A DNA stretch of 64,000 bases from Bacteroidota bacterium (GCA_947479755.1 CANKAM010000002.1:101324-165323); one strand, 5' to 3'. Positions 42,501 through 52,567 are shown, counted from the first letter of the stretch. Notes: generated by a model from the sequence alone, not told the origin. A program made the numbers and translations.

Positions 42501-43465
42501 AAAGCATAATCGTTAAAGCTGCTAACATTGTGCGTTGCCGGTTGGTCAGAAGAACCTAAAGGCGAAACTCTTTTTCCTGCGCCAAGGTCAGCAGAAATAA
42601 AGTAATAAGTATTGTCTGAATAGTCGTTTAATACGTGTTCAAATTTAGCAGTAGTGCTGTTGTAAGTCCAGCGGTGAGGTGATTGTCCGTAAAACAAAAC
42701 ATAATCACCACTTGTAAAATCTCCATCACTTTCGCCAACAACTACAATGGCATTTTCCTGTAAATCATCGTGGCGCAAATCAGCATTTGCTTTGGGTAAC
42801 ATGCCACCACCGTTTCCATAAACACGAATGTTCCTCGGATCTATATTCTCAACATTCATTCCCAGTTCCTGCAATTGCTCGTAGGTAAGTTTGTAGATGC
42901 CATCCGCATTTACAGCAACTTTATACCAGTTACCCGATGCCAGAACAGAACTAGAAGCAGTTGTTGCAGTTGACTTAGGCTGAAACGACTTAAAATCGGT
43001 AGCCACCACCTGCAAATCAAAACTCACTAATTTCTCAAACTGACCTGAAGACGCATTTTTGCGAACAGGAATAAATGAAACCACAGAAATTTTCTTCTTC
43101 CTGTCATAAGCCACCGAAGCGCTCACTTCAATTTCGGAACCTAATTTATCAATTCCTTCAATTTTTAAAAGTTCGTTTGTTTCAAAAGGTGCGTAAACAG
43201 GATTTACAATAAATGCTTTAATCTGTGAAGCATTATTTTCGGTTGCTCCTTTATAAACATAAACCGGCAAATTATTAGCTGCGTCATAAACAGCGCCTTC
43301 AAAATACAGGAATGATTTTTCCATCCCTTCTGCCGGACTTTCCTTTTTTACAGCACCCCATTTTATTTCTTTTTTACCTGAATTGCGTTGTTTCGCATAT
43401 TGCGAAAAGGCCAGTGATGGCAGCAGAAGCAAAGCTAGTGCTAAAAGATGAAGTTTAGTTTTCAT
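39545..43465 (-). CDS. porU: Type IX secretion system sortase PorU (C25 peptidase family)
   Basis: 1306 aa; LLLFGDGSYDNRD, VVNYTGHGGEVGWAHERVL, TATCEFSRFEDP, LLGDPAQRLAYP; C-terminal LNYPNPFTTNTQFMFEH. Confidence 0.94.
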   Translation of the reverse strand: MKTKLHLLALALLLLPSLAFSQYAKQRNSGKKEIKWGAVKKESPAEGMEKSFLYFEGAVYDAANNLPVYVYKGATENNASQIKAFIVNPVYAPFETNELLKIEGIDKLGSEIEVSASVAYDRKKKISVVSFIPVRKNASSGQFEKLVSFDLQVVATDFKSFQPKSTATTASSSVLASGNWYKVAVNADGIYKLTYEQLQELGMNVENIDPRNIRVYGNGGGMLPKANADLRHDDLQENAIVVVGESDGDFTSGDYVLFYGQSPHRWTYNSTTAKFEHVLNDYSDNTYYFISADLGAGKRVSPLGSSDQPATHNVSSFNDYAFHESDEKNIIKSGRQWYGEYFDIQNAYDFSFSFPNIDASTPANIKVSGAGQCACGSGTSTSFNVKVNNGSPLNIPFQNVTGVYTNAQASDATANADFTSTSSTLNVTVTYNKSGFSTAVAWLNYIELNVRRSLAVSGGQTIFRDASSIGTGNVAEFSLGNSSSAVTIWDVTDPLNIRKQDAALSGSNHIFRASAETLHEYVAFDGSSYLTPVSAGFVANQDIHALPQVDMVIVAYPEYLSEAERLANFHRNNVVSPLTVAIVTPQQVYNEFASGAQDVSAIRDMMKLFYDRATNDDELPKYLLLFGDGSYDNRDRLDNNTNRIVTYQSAQSLSPTSSYVSDDFFGFLDSNEGVWVEGCDSCNPHFLDIGIGRLPVQTLQEATNVVTKILDYEGIATVETNPSLCTAQTVSISSPDWKNWICFVGDDEDNNQHFDQADAIAKGLDTTQNNYNLDKIYFDAFVEESTPGGQRYPSVKDAINNRVLKGALVVNYTGHGGEVGWAHERVLEVSDINSWTNIENLPAFVTATCEFSRFEDPGRTSAGELVLLNPNGGGIALFTTTRLVFSAPNFTLNKNFYKHLFPVDGEPIPTMGEVMRKTVNEGTNGVIQNSRNFSLLGDPAQRLAYPVNNVVTTSVNGNPVGGTADTLKALGLVTVTGEVRDRNGNKMANFNGLIYPTVFDKAATINTLANDPASSVESFKLQKNILYKGKASVTNGDFTFTFIVPKDISYNYGYGRISYYAYDGVTDANGNYENVIIGGSADNVANDVSGPQVNLYLNDDKFVFGGVTNENPLLYAVVSDPNGINTVGNGIGHDVAAVLDENTNRTIVLNEYYQADLNSYQSGTIRYPFSELSEGNHTLKMKVWDVYNNSSDAYTEFVVSQSAELALSHVLNYPNPFTTNTQFMFEHNRPCADLDVNIQVFTVSGKVVKTINEQVNCDGFRAEGIAWNGRDDYDQKIGNGVYVYRIKVRTPEGYSAQAFEKLVILN

Positions 43466-43808
43466 TCTTCCGGTTTTTATGTGACAACAAATAAAACAGC
43501 ATTCCTGTTTTAAAAATTATCGGTTATTAAAATTGTAATCTTCACGCTTGCCTTTTTTCAAAAGAGAAAACCGGCTTGTTTAATCAAAAATCAGAGTAGA
43601 AATCTGCGATATGCGTGGTATAAAGAATTGAATTAAGGAGGGCAAAGATAGTTTATTTTTGAAAAAACCAAATCTCGGGTGAAAAAATATCGATAGATGA
43701 CAACATTTTCAACCCATTACCGTTGCAGCCAAAAGTTTATTGCTCTTAAAATGAGGGCACACAATAAAAATCTTTTTACCACGTTTTCTTATTAAGAATA
43801 ATATTCTC

Positions 43809-43816
43809 TATATTTG
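43809..43816 (+). promoter_or_regulatory. Putative -7 element TATATTTG upstream of porP-like gene
   Basis: Exact TAnnTTTG match; no clear -33 TTG. Confidence 0.35.
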
Positions 43817-43883
43817 TTACCCTTATAGTCGACCGTAAACGCAGTATTTATAAACACGATATTAACTAAATCTCAATAATAGC

Positions 43884-44849
43884 ATGGTAAAGCGATTACT
43901 TTTTATCTCCCTGCTTGCACTATCACTAATAGATAGCGCAAAAGCACAAGACCCGCAATTTACCCAGTTTTACGCCAATCCACTCTATTTAAACCCGGCT
44001 TTTGCGGGAACGGCAATATGTCCGCGTATTATTATGAATTATCGTAACCAATGGCCTGCTATTTCGGGAACTTATGTTACCTATAGCGCTTCTTACGACC
44101 AGCATTTTGATGGCTTGCATGGTGGCGTTGGTCTCTTAGTTACTAATGACAGAGCAGGAGAAGGAACATTGAATACTTTGGGAATTAACCTAATGTATTC
44201 TTATCGTTTGGAAGTCAGCCGCAAGTTTTCAATGAAATTAGGTTTGCAGGCAAGCTATATGCAGAAGAAAATTGATTGGAGCAAACTTACCTTTGGCGAT
44301 CAGATTGACTCTCGTTATGGTTTTATTTACAACACAAATGAAATATTCGGAAAAAACAGCAGAGGTTTTCCTGATTTCTCTGCCGGACTTCTTGGTTTCA
44401 GTGAGCGTTTTTACGTGGGTTTTGCAGCTCACCACCTTACTCAACCTGATGAGGGTTTTCTTGGTGTAAGCAAACTTCCAATGAAATTAACCGGACATAT
44501 TGGTTTTGTTTCTTATTTCAACAAGAAAAGAAAAGATAAAGGAAACTGGTCGCTTAACGTATTGTATCAGCAACAACAGGATTTTCAGCAAATCAATTAC
44601 GGATTTTACATCAACAAAGGTGTTTTTGTAGGTGGATTGTGGTTCAGACAGAACTTTTTTAACGCAGATGCGTTTATAGCCCTTGTCGGATTCCAGTACC
44701 AAGGATTTAAATTCGGCTACAGCTATGATGTAACTGTGTCAAAACTAAGTAATGCAACTGCCGGTTCGCACGAATTTTCGGTGGCAATGCAATTCCCTTG
44801 CAAGCCTAAGAAGAAGAAATTCAGAGCTATCAGTTGTCCTTCGTTCTAA
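43884..44849 (+). CDS. PorP/SprF family type IX secretion membrane protein
   Basis: QDPQFTQFYANPLYLNPAFAGTAICPRIIMNYRNQWPAI signature. Confidence 0.95.
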   Translation: MVKRLLFISLLALSLIDSAKAQDPQFTQFYANPLYLNPAFAGTAICPRIIMNYRNQWPAISGTYVTYSASYDQHFDGLHGGVGLLVTNDRAGEGTLNTLGINLMYSYRLEVSRKFSMKLGLQASYMQKKIDWSKLTFGDQIDSRYGFIYNTNEIFGKNSRGFPDFSAGLLGFSERFYVGFAAHHLTQPDEGFLGVSKLPMKLTGHIGFVSYFNKKRKDKGNWSLNVLYQQQQDFQQINYGFYINKGVFVGGLWFRQNFFNADAFIALVGFQYQGFKFGYSYDVTVSKLSNATAGSHEFSVAMQFPCKPKKKKFRAISCPSF

Positions 44850-44920
44850 AAATAATTCTATCAGCATACAATAATAATTTTTTCGCAGAGTTATACAATT
44901 AAAACCAATTCATCAATAAC

Positions 44921-46393
44921 ATGAAAACATTAAAAGGAATAGCAATTAAATTATCGGCTATGTCTTTAGTTCTGGCAACTGTTACTTCGTGCCAGAAAGA
45001 AACATCAAGCACCACAGGTTGGGATTACAACAATTCAAAAAACGGAGGTTTTGAGGTTGTTGACTACGAAGGTCAGGAAACCGGACCCGGTCTTGTGTTT
45101 ATTGAAGGCGGTACTTTTTCAATGGGACGTGTTGAACAGGATGTGCGTTACGATTGGAACAACGTGCCAAGAAGAGTTACTGTTTCTTCCTTTTATATGG
45201 ACGAAACCGAAGTGAAAAACGTGGATTACCGCGAGTACCTTTATTGGTTGACACGTGTTTTCTACGAAAGTTATCCGGAGGTTTTCAAAAAAGCATTACC
45301 TGACACGTTGGTGTGGAGGGATAAGTTGGCTTATAATGAGCCTTATGTTGAACTTTACCTGCGTCACCCATCTTATCAGTATTACCCGGTTGTAGGTATC
45401 AACTGGTTGCAGGCAACTGACTATTGTGCATGGAGAACTGACCGTGTGAATGAGATGATTTTGATTCGTGAAGGTATTTTACGTGTAAATCCAAATCAGG
45501 TGGATGATGACAATTTTAATACAGAAGCATACTTAGCAGGACAATACGAAGGTTTGGTAAAAAGCGATTTGTATGACCTTGACCCGAATAAAGACACTCG
45601 TAAAGTGCGTATTGAGGATGGGATTTTCCTTCCTGAATACCGTTTGCCAACTGAAGCTGAGTGGGAATTTGCTGCACTTGGTTTAATTGGAAACACTGTA
45701 TTTGAAAGGGTAACAGAACGTAAACTTTACCCTTGGAATGGAGAAACAGTTCGTAATCCTGAAGAAAATTATAAAGGCGATATGTTGGCCAACTTCAAAA
45801 GAGGTCGTGGTGATAACATGGGTGTTGCAGGTAACCTGAATGACAATGCTGATATTCCTGCTCCGGTTGATTCATACTGGCCTAACGATTACGGTCTGTA
45901 TAACATGGCAGGTAACGTTAGCGAGTGGGTAATGGATGTTTACCGTCCGCTTTCTCAGGAAGATGAAACTGACTTCCGTGCTTTCAGAGGTAACGTTTAT
46001 GAGACTCAATTAAGAGATGAGGAAGGTGCGATTGCAGAGAAAGACAGTTTGGGTCGTGTTATCTGGAGAGGCGTAACAGAAGAAGAAAGTCTTGATAGAA
46101 GAAACTACAACAAATCTGACAATATCAATTTTGTGGATGGTGATTTTGAATCAAGTATTTTCTATAACAATGAGGAGTTTAAAGACGATGCAAAAACCGA
46201 TAAACGTATGTATGACTACGGTATTACATCATTGGTAAACGATAAAGCCCGTGTTTACAAAGGCGGTTCATGGAAAGACCGTGCTTACTGGATGGTTCCT
46301 GGAACACGCAGATTTTTAGATGAAAAGCAAAGCACTGATTTCCTAGGTTTCAGATGTGCAATGACCAGAGTGGGAAGTCCAACAGGATTTTAA
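44921..46393 (+). CDS. gldJ: Gliding motility lipoprotein GldJ (formylglycine-generating-enzyme-like fold)
   Basis: Lipobox VTSCQKE; FIEGGTFSMGRVEQD; DETEVKNVDYREYLYWL; YGLYNMAGNVSEWVMD; GFRCAMTRVG; next to murF and T9SS genes. Confidence 0.9.
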   Translation: MKTLKGIAIKLSAMSLVLATVTSCQKETSSTTGWDYNNSKNGGFEVVDYEGQETGPGLVFIEGGTFSMGRVEQDVRYDWNNVPRRVTVSSFYMDETEVKNVDYREYLYWLTRVFYESYPEVFKKALPDTLVWRDKLAYNEPYVELYLRHPSYQYYPVVGINWLQATDYCAWRTDRVNEMILIREGILRVNPNQVDDDNFNTEAYLAGQYEGLVKSDLYDLDPNKDTRKVRIEDGIFLPEYRLPTEAEWEFAALGLIGNTVFERVTERKLYPWNGETVRNPEENYKGDMLANFKRGRGDNMGVAGNLNDNADIPAPVDSYWPNDYGLYNMAGNVSEWVMDVYRPLSQEDETDFRAFRGNVYETQLRDEEGAIAEKDSLGRVIWRGVTEEESLDRRNYNKSDNINFVDGDFESSIFYNNEEFKDDAKTDKRMYDYGITSLVNDKARVYKGGSWKDRAYWMVPGTRRFLDEKQSTDFLGFRCAMTRVGSPTGF

Positions 46394-46412
46394 CAACTTA
46401 GGTTGATAAATT

Positions 46413-46449
46413 AAAAAGCCCTGCCGCAGAATTGCGACAGGGCTTTTTT
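46413..46449 (+). terminator. Rho-independent terminator after gldJ
   Basis: AAAAAGCCCTGCCGCAGAATTGCGACAGGGCTTTTTT. Confidence 0.85.
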
Positions 46450-46460
46450 ACTTTTACGGC

Positions 46461-47774
46461 ATGACAAGTATTTCAGAACTCTACGAATTATTTCTGCAAA
46501 ACTCTATTGTTTGCACCGACACGAGAAACATTATTCCAGGTTCCATTTTTTTTGCACTGAAAGGCGAGAATTTTAATGCAAACACCTTTGCTGCTGAAGC
46601 TATTGAAAAAGGTAGTGTGTTTGCTGTTATTGATGAGCCGGAATATAAGAAAGGCGAAAATTTCCTGTTAGTAAATGATGTCCTAAAATCTTTACAGAAT
46701 TTAGCAGAGCATCACCGCAGGCAATTGAAAATTCCTGTAATTGGAATAACAGGAACTAACGGAAAAACTACAACAAAAGAATTAATCAATTCTGTTCTGA
46801 AAGAGAAGTATAAATGTTTTGCAACAAAAGGAAATCTGAATAATCATATTGGTGTTCCGCTTTCACTTTTGTCACTTACTAAAGAACATGAAGTTGCAGT
46901 AATTGAAATGGGCGCAAGCAAGCCGGGTGATATTGAGGAACTCTGCAATATTGCTTTTCCTGATTATGGTATAATTACCAATATAGGAAGAGCGCACCTG
47001 GAAGGAATGGGCGGATTTGAAGGAGTTTTGAAAACAAAGACAGAATTATTTAAGCACATTAAATTACACGGCAAATTAGTTTTTGTGAATGTAGACGATG
47101 AACTGCTTATGGAGAATGCAAAGGGATTTGAAACTTTTACTTGCGGAAAAAATGAAAGCGCAGATGTGGTTGGTGAACTTGTTTCAGGTGATGAGGAATT
47201 GGTGGTGAAGTGGAACACAAAAAATAATATGGTTGAAACTATAGCTAATTCTCATTTACCCGGTAGCTATAACTTTCCTAATATAATGGCTGCCATTTGC
47301 ATCGGAACTTATTTCGGATTATCAAAAGAGCAGATTAATAAAGGAATTGAAAATTATATTCCAACCAACAACCGCTCGCAGGTGATTAAATCTGGCAGCA
47401 ACACCATTTTGATGGATGCTTATAATGCTAATCCATCAAGTGTTGAAGCTGCTCTTGAAAATTTTAATCGAATAAAGGCAGAGAAAAAATCTATCATTTT
47501 GGGTGAGATGCTTGAACTAGGAGAAACTTCTCAAAAAGAACACGAACACATTATAGCATTGATTGAAAAAATGGAGTTGACTCAGACCTATTTTGTGGGC
47601 AATAATTTTCTTTCACTGCGCGAAAAGTTTCAGAAACATTCTTACTTCAAAGATGTAAGTGAATTATTGGAGTTTCTGAAGAAGAGCCCAATTCACAATT
47701 CCTTTATTTTAATAAAAGGTTCGCGCGGAAATAAGCTGGAAAGATTATCAGAAGTTTTTAATTCCACAGTCTGA
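46461..47774 (+). CDS. murF: UDP-N-acetylmuramoyl-tripeptide--D-alanyl-D-alanine ligase
   Basis: DTRNIIPGSIFFALKGENFNANTFA; VIGITGTNGKTTTKELI; ILMDAYNANPSSVEAAL. Confidence 0.96.
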   Translation: MTSISELYELFLQNSIVCTDTRNIIPGSIFFALKGENFNANTFAAEAIEKGSVFAVIDEPEYKKGENFLLVNDVLKSLQNLAEHHRRQLKIPVIGITGTNGKTTTKELINSVLKEKYKCFATKGNLNNHIGVPLSLLSLTKEHEVAVIEMGASKPGDIEELCNIAFPDYGIITNIGRAHLEGMGGFEGVLKTKTELFKHIKLHGKLVFVNVDDELLMENAKGFETFTCGKNESADVVGELVSGDEELVVKWNTKNNMVETIANSHLPGSYNFPNIMAAICIGTYFGLSKEQINKGIENYIPTNNRSQVIKSGSNTILMDAYNANPSSVEAALENFNRIKAEKKSIILGEMLELGETSQKEHEHIIALIEKMELTQTYFVGNNFLSLREKFQKHSYFKDVSELLEFLKKSPIHNSFILIKGSRGNKLERLSEVFNSTV

Positions 47775-47838
47775 AGAAAGACTGTTAAAAAACGTTAAAC
47801 CCTTCAAGCCCAAAGAGGTTTAGACCTATTTTTGGGCA

Positions 47839-49452
47839 ATGAACAAAACCATTATCCGTATTACCATTGTTTGCATGGCGCTTGCGCTGATAGGGCTTAC
47901 AGGTGTGCAGGTTTATTGGATAAAAAATGCCATGGCATTGCGCGAAAAGCAGTTTAATCAGGCTGTGAGTGAGGCGTTGGGCAATGTTGCCTACAATTTT
48001 GAAAAGCAGCGTGTGGCGCAAAATCTTTCGCGTCAGGTTGATTTACAAAACAGAAGAATGCAACTTTTTCGCAAACTGGATTCTATCGGTGCGGCAAATG
48101 TAATGAGCTTGGACACCTTGAATAATAGCTACAGCTTTGGAAATAATTTTCCCTTTTCAGGTGGTGAGGAAGATTTTGAGTTGAATATTACCGAACAGGT
48201 GGTAGAGGATTCGAGTGGTTATTTATTAACCAGAACACGAAAAAGAAGTTTTGGTCCGAGGGGTTTGAAAGAGGCTAAGACAGTTGTAGAAAATAACCCG
48301 GAAGCAGATTTGGCTCGTGCGATACAAAGTAAGAGTAGCCAATGGGTTGCAGAAAAATCAGAAATTCTGGATGACATTTTCAAGGAAATGCTTTCGTTCA
48401 ATGCGTTTGACCAGGAAGAAAATTTAAATCCAAAAATATTAGATTCTCTGATAGCGGAAGAATTGACTAATAAAGGTATTGAAACGGATTATTCATTTGC
48501 TGTTCTTGACCCGTTTAAGAATATAATTTTTGCGCAGGAAACTAATAAGACGGCTGAAGCAGACCTGATTAACTCTACGCACAAGGTCAACCTTTTCCAA
48601 GGAAATATTTTTGCAAATCCTAATTACCTGTCACTATTTTTCCCTAACAGGCAGCAATATATTTTAAAAACATTATGGGCCATGTTGCTCACTTCAGCCC
48701 TGTTTATGCTCGTTATTATATTTTCATTTTCCTACACGGTTTCCACTGTTTTTAAGCAGAAGAAATTATCGGAAGTAAAAAATGATTTTATCAATAATAT
48801 GACGCATGAACTGAAAACTCCAATCTCTACCATTTCACTTGCCTGTCAGGTTTTAGAAGATCATGAAGTGGAAAAAACTCCGGCAATGGTTGAGAATTAT
48901 ATCAGAGTGATTAATGAAGAAAATAAACGATTGGGTTTGGTGGTTGAAAGTGTGTTGCAAACTGCCATTATTGACAAAGGAGAACTGAAGCTGAAAACCG
49001 ACATCGTAGATATTCATGAAGTGATTGAAGCATTAGTTAACAACATGAAAATTCAAGCGGATAAAATGGGCGGTGAAATTTTTATGGATTTGAAAGCTGA
49101 GAAATGTATTATTCTTGCTGACAAGGTTCACATCACAAATGTGATTATGAATCTGGTTGACAATGCCTTGAAATACTGTGAAGAAAACCCAGTGGTGAAA
49201 ATTGCAACTAAAAGTTTCAGCGAAGGCATTTCAATAGTAGTAGAGGACAATGGAATTGGTATCAGTCCTGAGAATCAGAAGAAAATTTTTGATAAACTTT
49301 ATCGTGTACCAACAGGAAACATACACAACGTTAAAGGCTTTGGTTTGGGATTAAGTTACGTGAAAGCAATTGTTGATAAGCATAAAGGAACTGTAAACCT
49401 TGTAAGCGAAACAGGGAAAGGAACCAAGTTTGATATTTTCTTACCGTATTAA
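47839..49452 (+). CDS. Sensor histidine kinase
   Basis: Two TM segments; H-box FINNMTHELKTPISTI; N-box and GFGLGLSYVKAIVDKHKG. Confidence 0.95.
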   Translation: MNKTIIRITIVCMALALIGLTGVQVYWIKNAMALREKQFNQAVSEALGNVAYNFEKQRVAQNLSRQVDLQNRRMQLFRKLDSIGAANVMSLDTLNNSYSFGNNFPFSGGEEDFELNITEQVVEDSSGYLLTRTRKRSFGPRGLKEAKTVVENNPEADLARAIQSKSSQWVAEKSEILDDIFKEMLSFNAFDQEENLNPKILDSLIAEELTNKGIETDYSFAVLDPFKNIIFAQETNKTAEADLINSTHKVNLFQGNIFANPNYLSLFFPNRQQYILKTLWAMLLTSALFMLVIIFSFSYTVSTVFKQKKLSEVKNDFINNMTHELKTPISTISLACQVLEDHEVEKTPAMVENYIRVINEENKRLGLVVESVLQTAIIDKGELKLKTDIVDIHEVIEALVNNMKIQADKMGGEIFMDLKAEKCIILADKVHITNVIMNLVDNALKYCEENPVVKIATKSFSEGISIVVEDNGIGISPENQKKIFDKLYRVPTGNIHNVKGFGLGLSYVKAIVDKHKGTVNLVSETGKGTKFDIFLPY

Positions 49453-49467
49453 ATAAAAAATAACACC

Positions 49468-50172
49468 ATGCAAAAAGCAACACCGGCCCTGAAAGTTCTT
49501 TTAGTTGAAGACGATCCAAATCTTGGATTATTGCTGAGAGAATACCTTAATGCAAAAGGCTACGAAACCACCTTAGCTATCAATGGTAAAAAAGGTTACG
49601 AAGCTTTCTCAAAAGGTGCATTTCAACTTTGTATTCTTGATATTATGATGCCCGTAAAAGATGGTTTTACATTAGCAGAAGAGATTCGTAGAACGGATAA
49701 AACTATCCCGATTATTTTTCTCACCGCAAAATCGTTGAGTGAAGATCGCATCAGCGGATTTAAAAAAGGAGGTGATGATTACATTACCAAGCCGTTCAAC
49801 ATGGATGAATTGTTGTTGCGTGTGAAAGCAATATTGCGCAGAGTGAATCCCGAAGCAGTAAGCAGCGAACCTGAAAACAGGATTCATAAAATTGGAAAAT
49901 TGCGCTTTGATGTTACGCATCAAACACTTGACGGGAAAGATTACAATCAGAAACTGACCACCAAAGAAGCAGCTTTACTGAACCTGCTTTGCGAAAACAA
50001 AAAAGATGTTTTGGAGCGCTCTTATGCTTTGAACAAAGTATGGGGCGATGATAATTATTTCAACTCGCGCAGCATGGATGTGTATATCGCCAAACTGCGT
50101 AAATACCTTTCAGCCGACTCTAAAATTGAGTTGGTAAATGTGCATGGAAAAGGATTCATGCTGATGGATTAA
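49468..50172 (+). CDS. OmpR-family response regulator
   Basis: LLVEDDPNLGLLLREYL; ILDIMMPVKDGF; winged-helix C-terminus. Confidence 0.95.
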   Translation: MQKATPALKVLLVEDDPNLGLLLREYLNAKGYETTLAINGKKGYEAFSKGAFQLCILDIMMPVKDGFTLAEEIRRTDKTIPIIFLTAKSLSEDRISGFKKGGDDYITKPFNMDELLLRVKAILRRVNPEAVSSEPENRIHKIGKLRFDVTHQTLDGKDYNQKLTTKEAALLNLLCENKKDVLERSYALNKVWGDDNYFNSRSMDVYIAKLRKYLSADSKIELVNVHGKGFMLMD

Positions 50173-50173
50173 A

Positions 50174-50962
50174 TCAGAGACAAGCTGTTCTTCCACCATC
50201 AACCGGTAAATTAATTCCGGTAATATAACCGGCAGCTGGTGTTGCGAGAAAAGCAGCGGCAGCAGCAATTTCAGAAGGTGATGCAAAACGTTTTGCAGGA
50301 ATTTCATGCTGCATTTCCAGTTTTACCGATTCTTTACTTACTGCATTTTTTTCTGAACGCTTATCTATAATTGCTGTAAGGCGTGAGGTTTCTGTTGCTC
50401 CCGGCAACACATTATTTACTGTAATTCCAAAAGGCGCTAATTCCACTGAAAGTGTTTTTGCCCAGTTTGCCACCGCAGCGCGTATGGTGTTTGAAACTCC
50501 TAATCCGGGAATTGGTTGTTTTACTGAAGTAGAAATAACATTGATAATTCTTCCGTAACCCGCCTCTTTCATGCCAGGTTCAACCGCCTGAACTAATACC
50601 TGATTGCAGAGTAAATGATTATTAAACGCCTGCACAAATTCATCCAGCGAAGCATCAATGGCTTTTCCCGATGGCGGTCCGCCTGTGTTGTTAATGAGAA
50701 TATGAACCGTTCCGTTTTCTTTTATCCAGGTTTCAATTTTTTCTTTCAGAATTGCGGGATGTGAAAAATCTGCGCAGATATAATTGTGTTTTTGTCCTTT
50801 TGAAGTGCTGAGTTCAGAAAGAGTTTGTTTCAGTTTTTCTTCGTGACGGGCAATTAAAATAACTTCCGCACCAAGTGATGAAAGCTCAATGGCTATTGCT
50901 TTTCCGATGCCCTGTGTGCTGCCGCAAACAAAGGCTTTTTTGTTTTCAAGATTTAAGTTCAT
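50174..50962 (-). CDS. SDR family oxidoreductase
   Basis: VCGSTQGIGKAIA; LINNTGGPP; C-terminal INLPVDGGRT. Confidence 0.92.
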   Translation of the reverse strand: MNLNLENKKAFVCGSTQGIGKAIAIELSSLGAEVILIARHEEKLKQTLSELSTSKGQKHNYICADFSHPAILKEKIETWIKENGTVHILINNTGGPPSGKAIDASLDEFVQAFNNHLLCNQVLVQAVEPGMKEAGYGRIINVISTSVKQPIPGLGVSNTIRAAVANWAKTLSVELAPFGITVNNVLPGATETSRLTAIIDKRSEKNAVSKESVKLEMQHEIPAKRFASPSEIAAAAAFLATPAAGYITGINLPVDGGRTACL

Positions 50963-51025
50963 GTTTCAAAATTAATTCTTATTGCGGAATTTCTTTACTT
51001 TGTCTGACAAACTAAATTTCCTGAC

Positions 51026-51556
51026 ATGAGTATCAGACGCCCTTTTAACCTCAAAAAATGGATTGATGAAAATCGTCATCTTCTGAAACCACCTATTGCC
51101 AATAAAAATCTATATCCCGAAGGCACTGATTACATTGTGATGATTGTTGGAGGACCAAATGCACGGAAAGATTATCACTACAATGAAACAGAAGAATTAT
51201 TTTATCAACTCGAGGGTGAAATAAATGTGCGAATTCAAGAAGATGGAAAGCCGGTTGACATTAAACTCGGACCAGGTGATATGTTTTTGTGTCCACCTAA
51301 AACGCCACACTCTCCGGGTAGAACAGAAGGTTCAATTGGTTTGGTGATTGAGCGCGTGCGTAAAGGAAAAGATTATAAAGATGGGTTGTTGTGGTTCTGC
51401 GAAAAATGTAACAACAAACTGCACGAAACCTATTTTGAGTTGAACGATATTGAAAATGATTTTCTTTCACGTTTCAGAGAATATTATGGCTCTGAAAAAT
51501 TGCGCACCTGTAAGCATTGCAATTATGTAATGGAAACAGACACTCGTTTTGTATAG
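51026..51556 (+). CDS. 3-hydroxyanthranilate 3,4-dioxygenase
   Basis: VMIVGGPNARKDYHYNETEELFYQLEGEINVRIQEDGK; C-terminal rubredoxin-like CEKCNN...CKHCNY. Confidence 0.94.
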   Translation: MSIRRPFNLKKWIDENRHLLKPPIANKNLYPEGTDYIVMIVGGPNARKDYHYNETEELFYQLEGEINVRIQEDGKPVDIKLGPGDMFLCPPKTPHSPGRTEGSIGLVIERVRKGKDYKDGLLWFCEKCNNKLHETYFELNDIENDFLSRFREYYGSEKLRTCKHCNYVMETDTRFV

Positions 51557-51559
51557 CGC

Positions 51560-52567
51560 ATGCTGACGATAGATATTCATACGCACATTCTTCCTGAAAA
51601 TATTCCCGACTACGAAAAGAAATTTGGCTACGGAGGTTTTGTAAAACTGGAACACCACAAGCCTTGCTGCGCAAGGATGATTAAGGACGGAAAGTTTTTC
51701 CGCGAGATTGAAGACAATTGCTGGAGCGCTGAAAAGCGCATGCAGGAATGCGACCATCATCACGTTGATGTGCAGGTTTTATCTACTATTCCTGTAATGT
51801 TTTCTTACTCGGCAAAACCGAATGATGCGCTTGAACTTTCACAATTTTTAAATGACCATATCGCAGAAATTGTGCAGCGTTATCCCAAACGCTTTGTTGG
51901 TTTAGGTACTGTTCCAATGCAATCGCCAGAACTTGCAAGTAAAGAATTGGAACGTTGTATGAAGATTGGTTTGCGTGGTGTTCAGATTGGTTCACATGTG
52001 AACAATTGGAATCTGAGCGCACCTGAATTACTTGAATTTTTTAAAGCAGCAGAACAATTGAATGCCGCTGTTTTTGTTCATCCATGGGAAATGATGGGTG
52101 AAGAGAAAATGCAGAAATACTGGCTGCCCTGGTTGGTAGGAATGCCTGCCGAAACTTCGTTGGCAATCTGCTCTATGATTTTTGGAGGTGTGTTTGAGAA
52201 GTGTCCGAACCTGCGCGTAGCATTTGCACATGGAGGAGGCTCCTTTCCTGCAACCATAGGCAGAATAGAACATGGTTTCAACTCTCGTCCTGATTTAGTA
52301 GCAATTGACAACAGCGTAAATCCGAGGGAATATCTTGGAAAATTCTGGTTAGATTCTTTAGTGCATGATGAAGAAATGCTGCGCTATATAATCAAGCTTT
52401 TCGGTTCAGAAAAGATTGCATTAGGTTCTGATTATCCTTTTCCTTTGGGAGAAAATGAGCCGGGAAAACTAATCCGCGATTTGAATTTTGATGCAAAGAC
52501 AGCAGAAGATCTGCTGCATAATTCAGCATTGAAATGGCTGGGACTTGATAAAAAAATCTTTATTTAG
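51560..52567 (+). CDS. 2-amino-3-carboxymuconate-6-semialdehyde decarboxylase (ACMSD) family amidohydrolase
   Basis: IDIHTHILPE; RFVGLGTVPMQSPELA; VFVHPWEMMG; LGSDYPFPLGE; adjacent to 3-HAO. Confidence 0.92.
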   Translation: MLTIDIHTHILPENIPDYEKKFGYGGFVKLEHHKPCCARMIKDGKFFREIEDNCWSAEKRMQECDHHHVDVQVLSTIPVMFSYSAKPNDALELSQFLNDHIAEIVQRYPKRFVGLGTVPMQSPELASKELERCMKIGLRGVQIGSHVNNWNLSAPELLEFFKAAEQLNAAVFVHPWEMMGEEKMQKYWLPWLVGMPAETSLAICSMIFGGVFEKCPNLRVAFAHGGGSFPATIGRIEHGFNSRPDLVAIDNSVNPREYLGKFWLDSLVHDEEMLRYIIKLFGSEKIALGSDYPFPLGENEPGKLIRDLNFDAKTAEDLLHNSALKWLGLDKKIFI

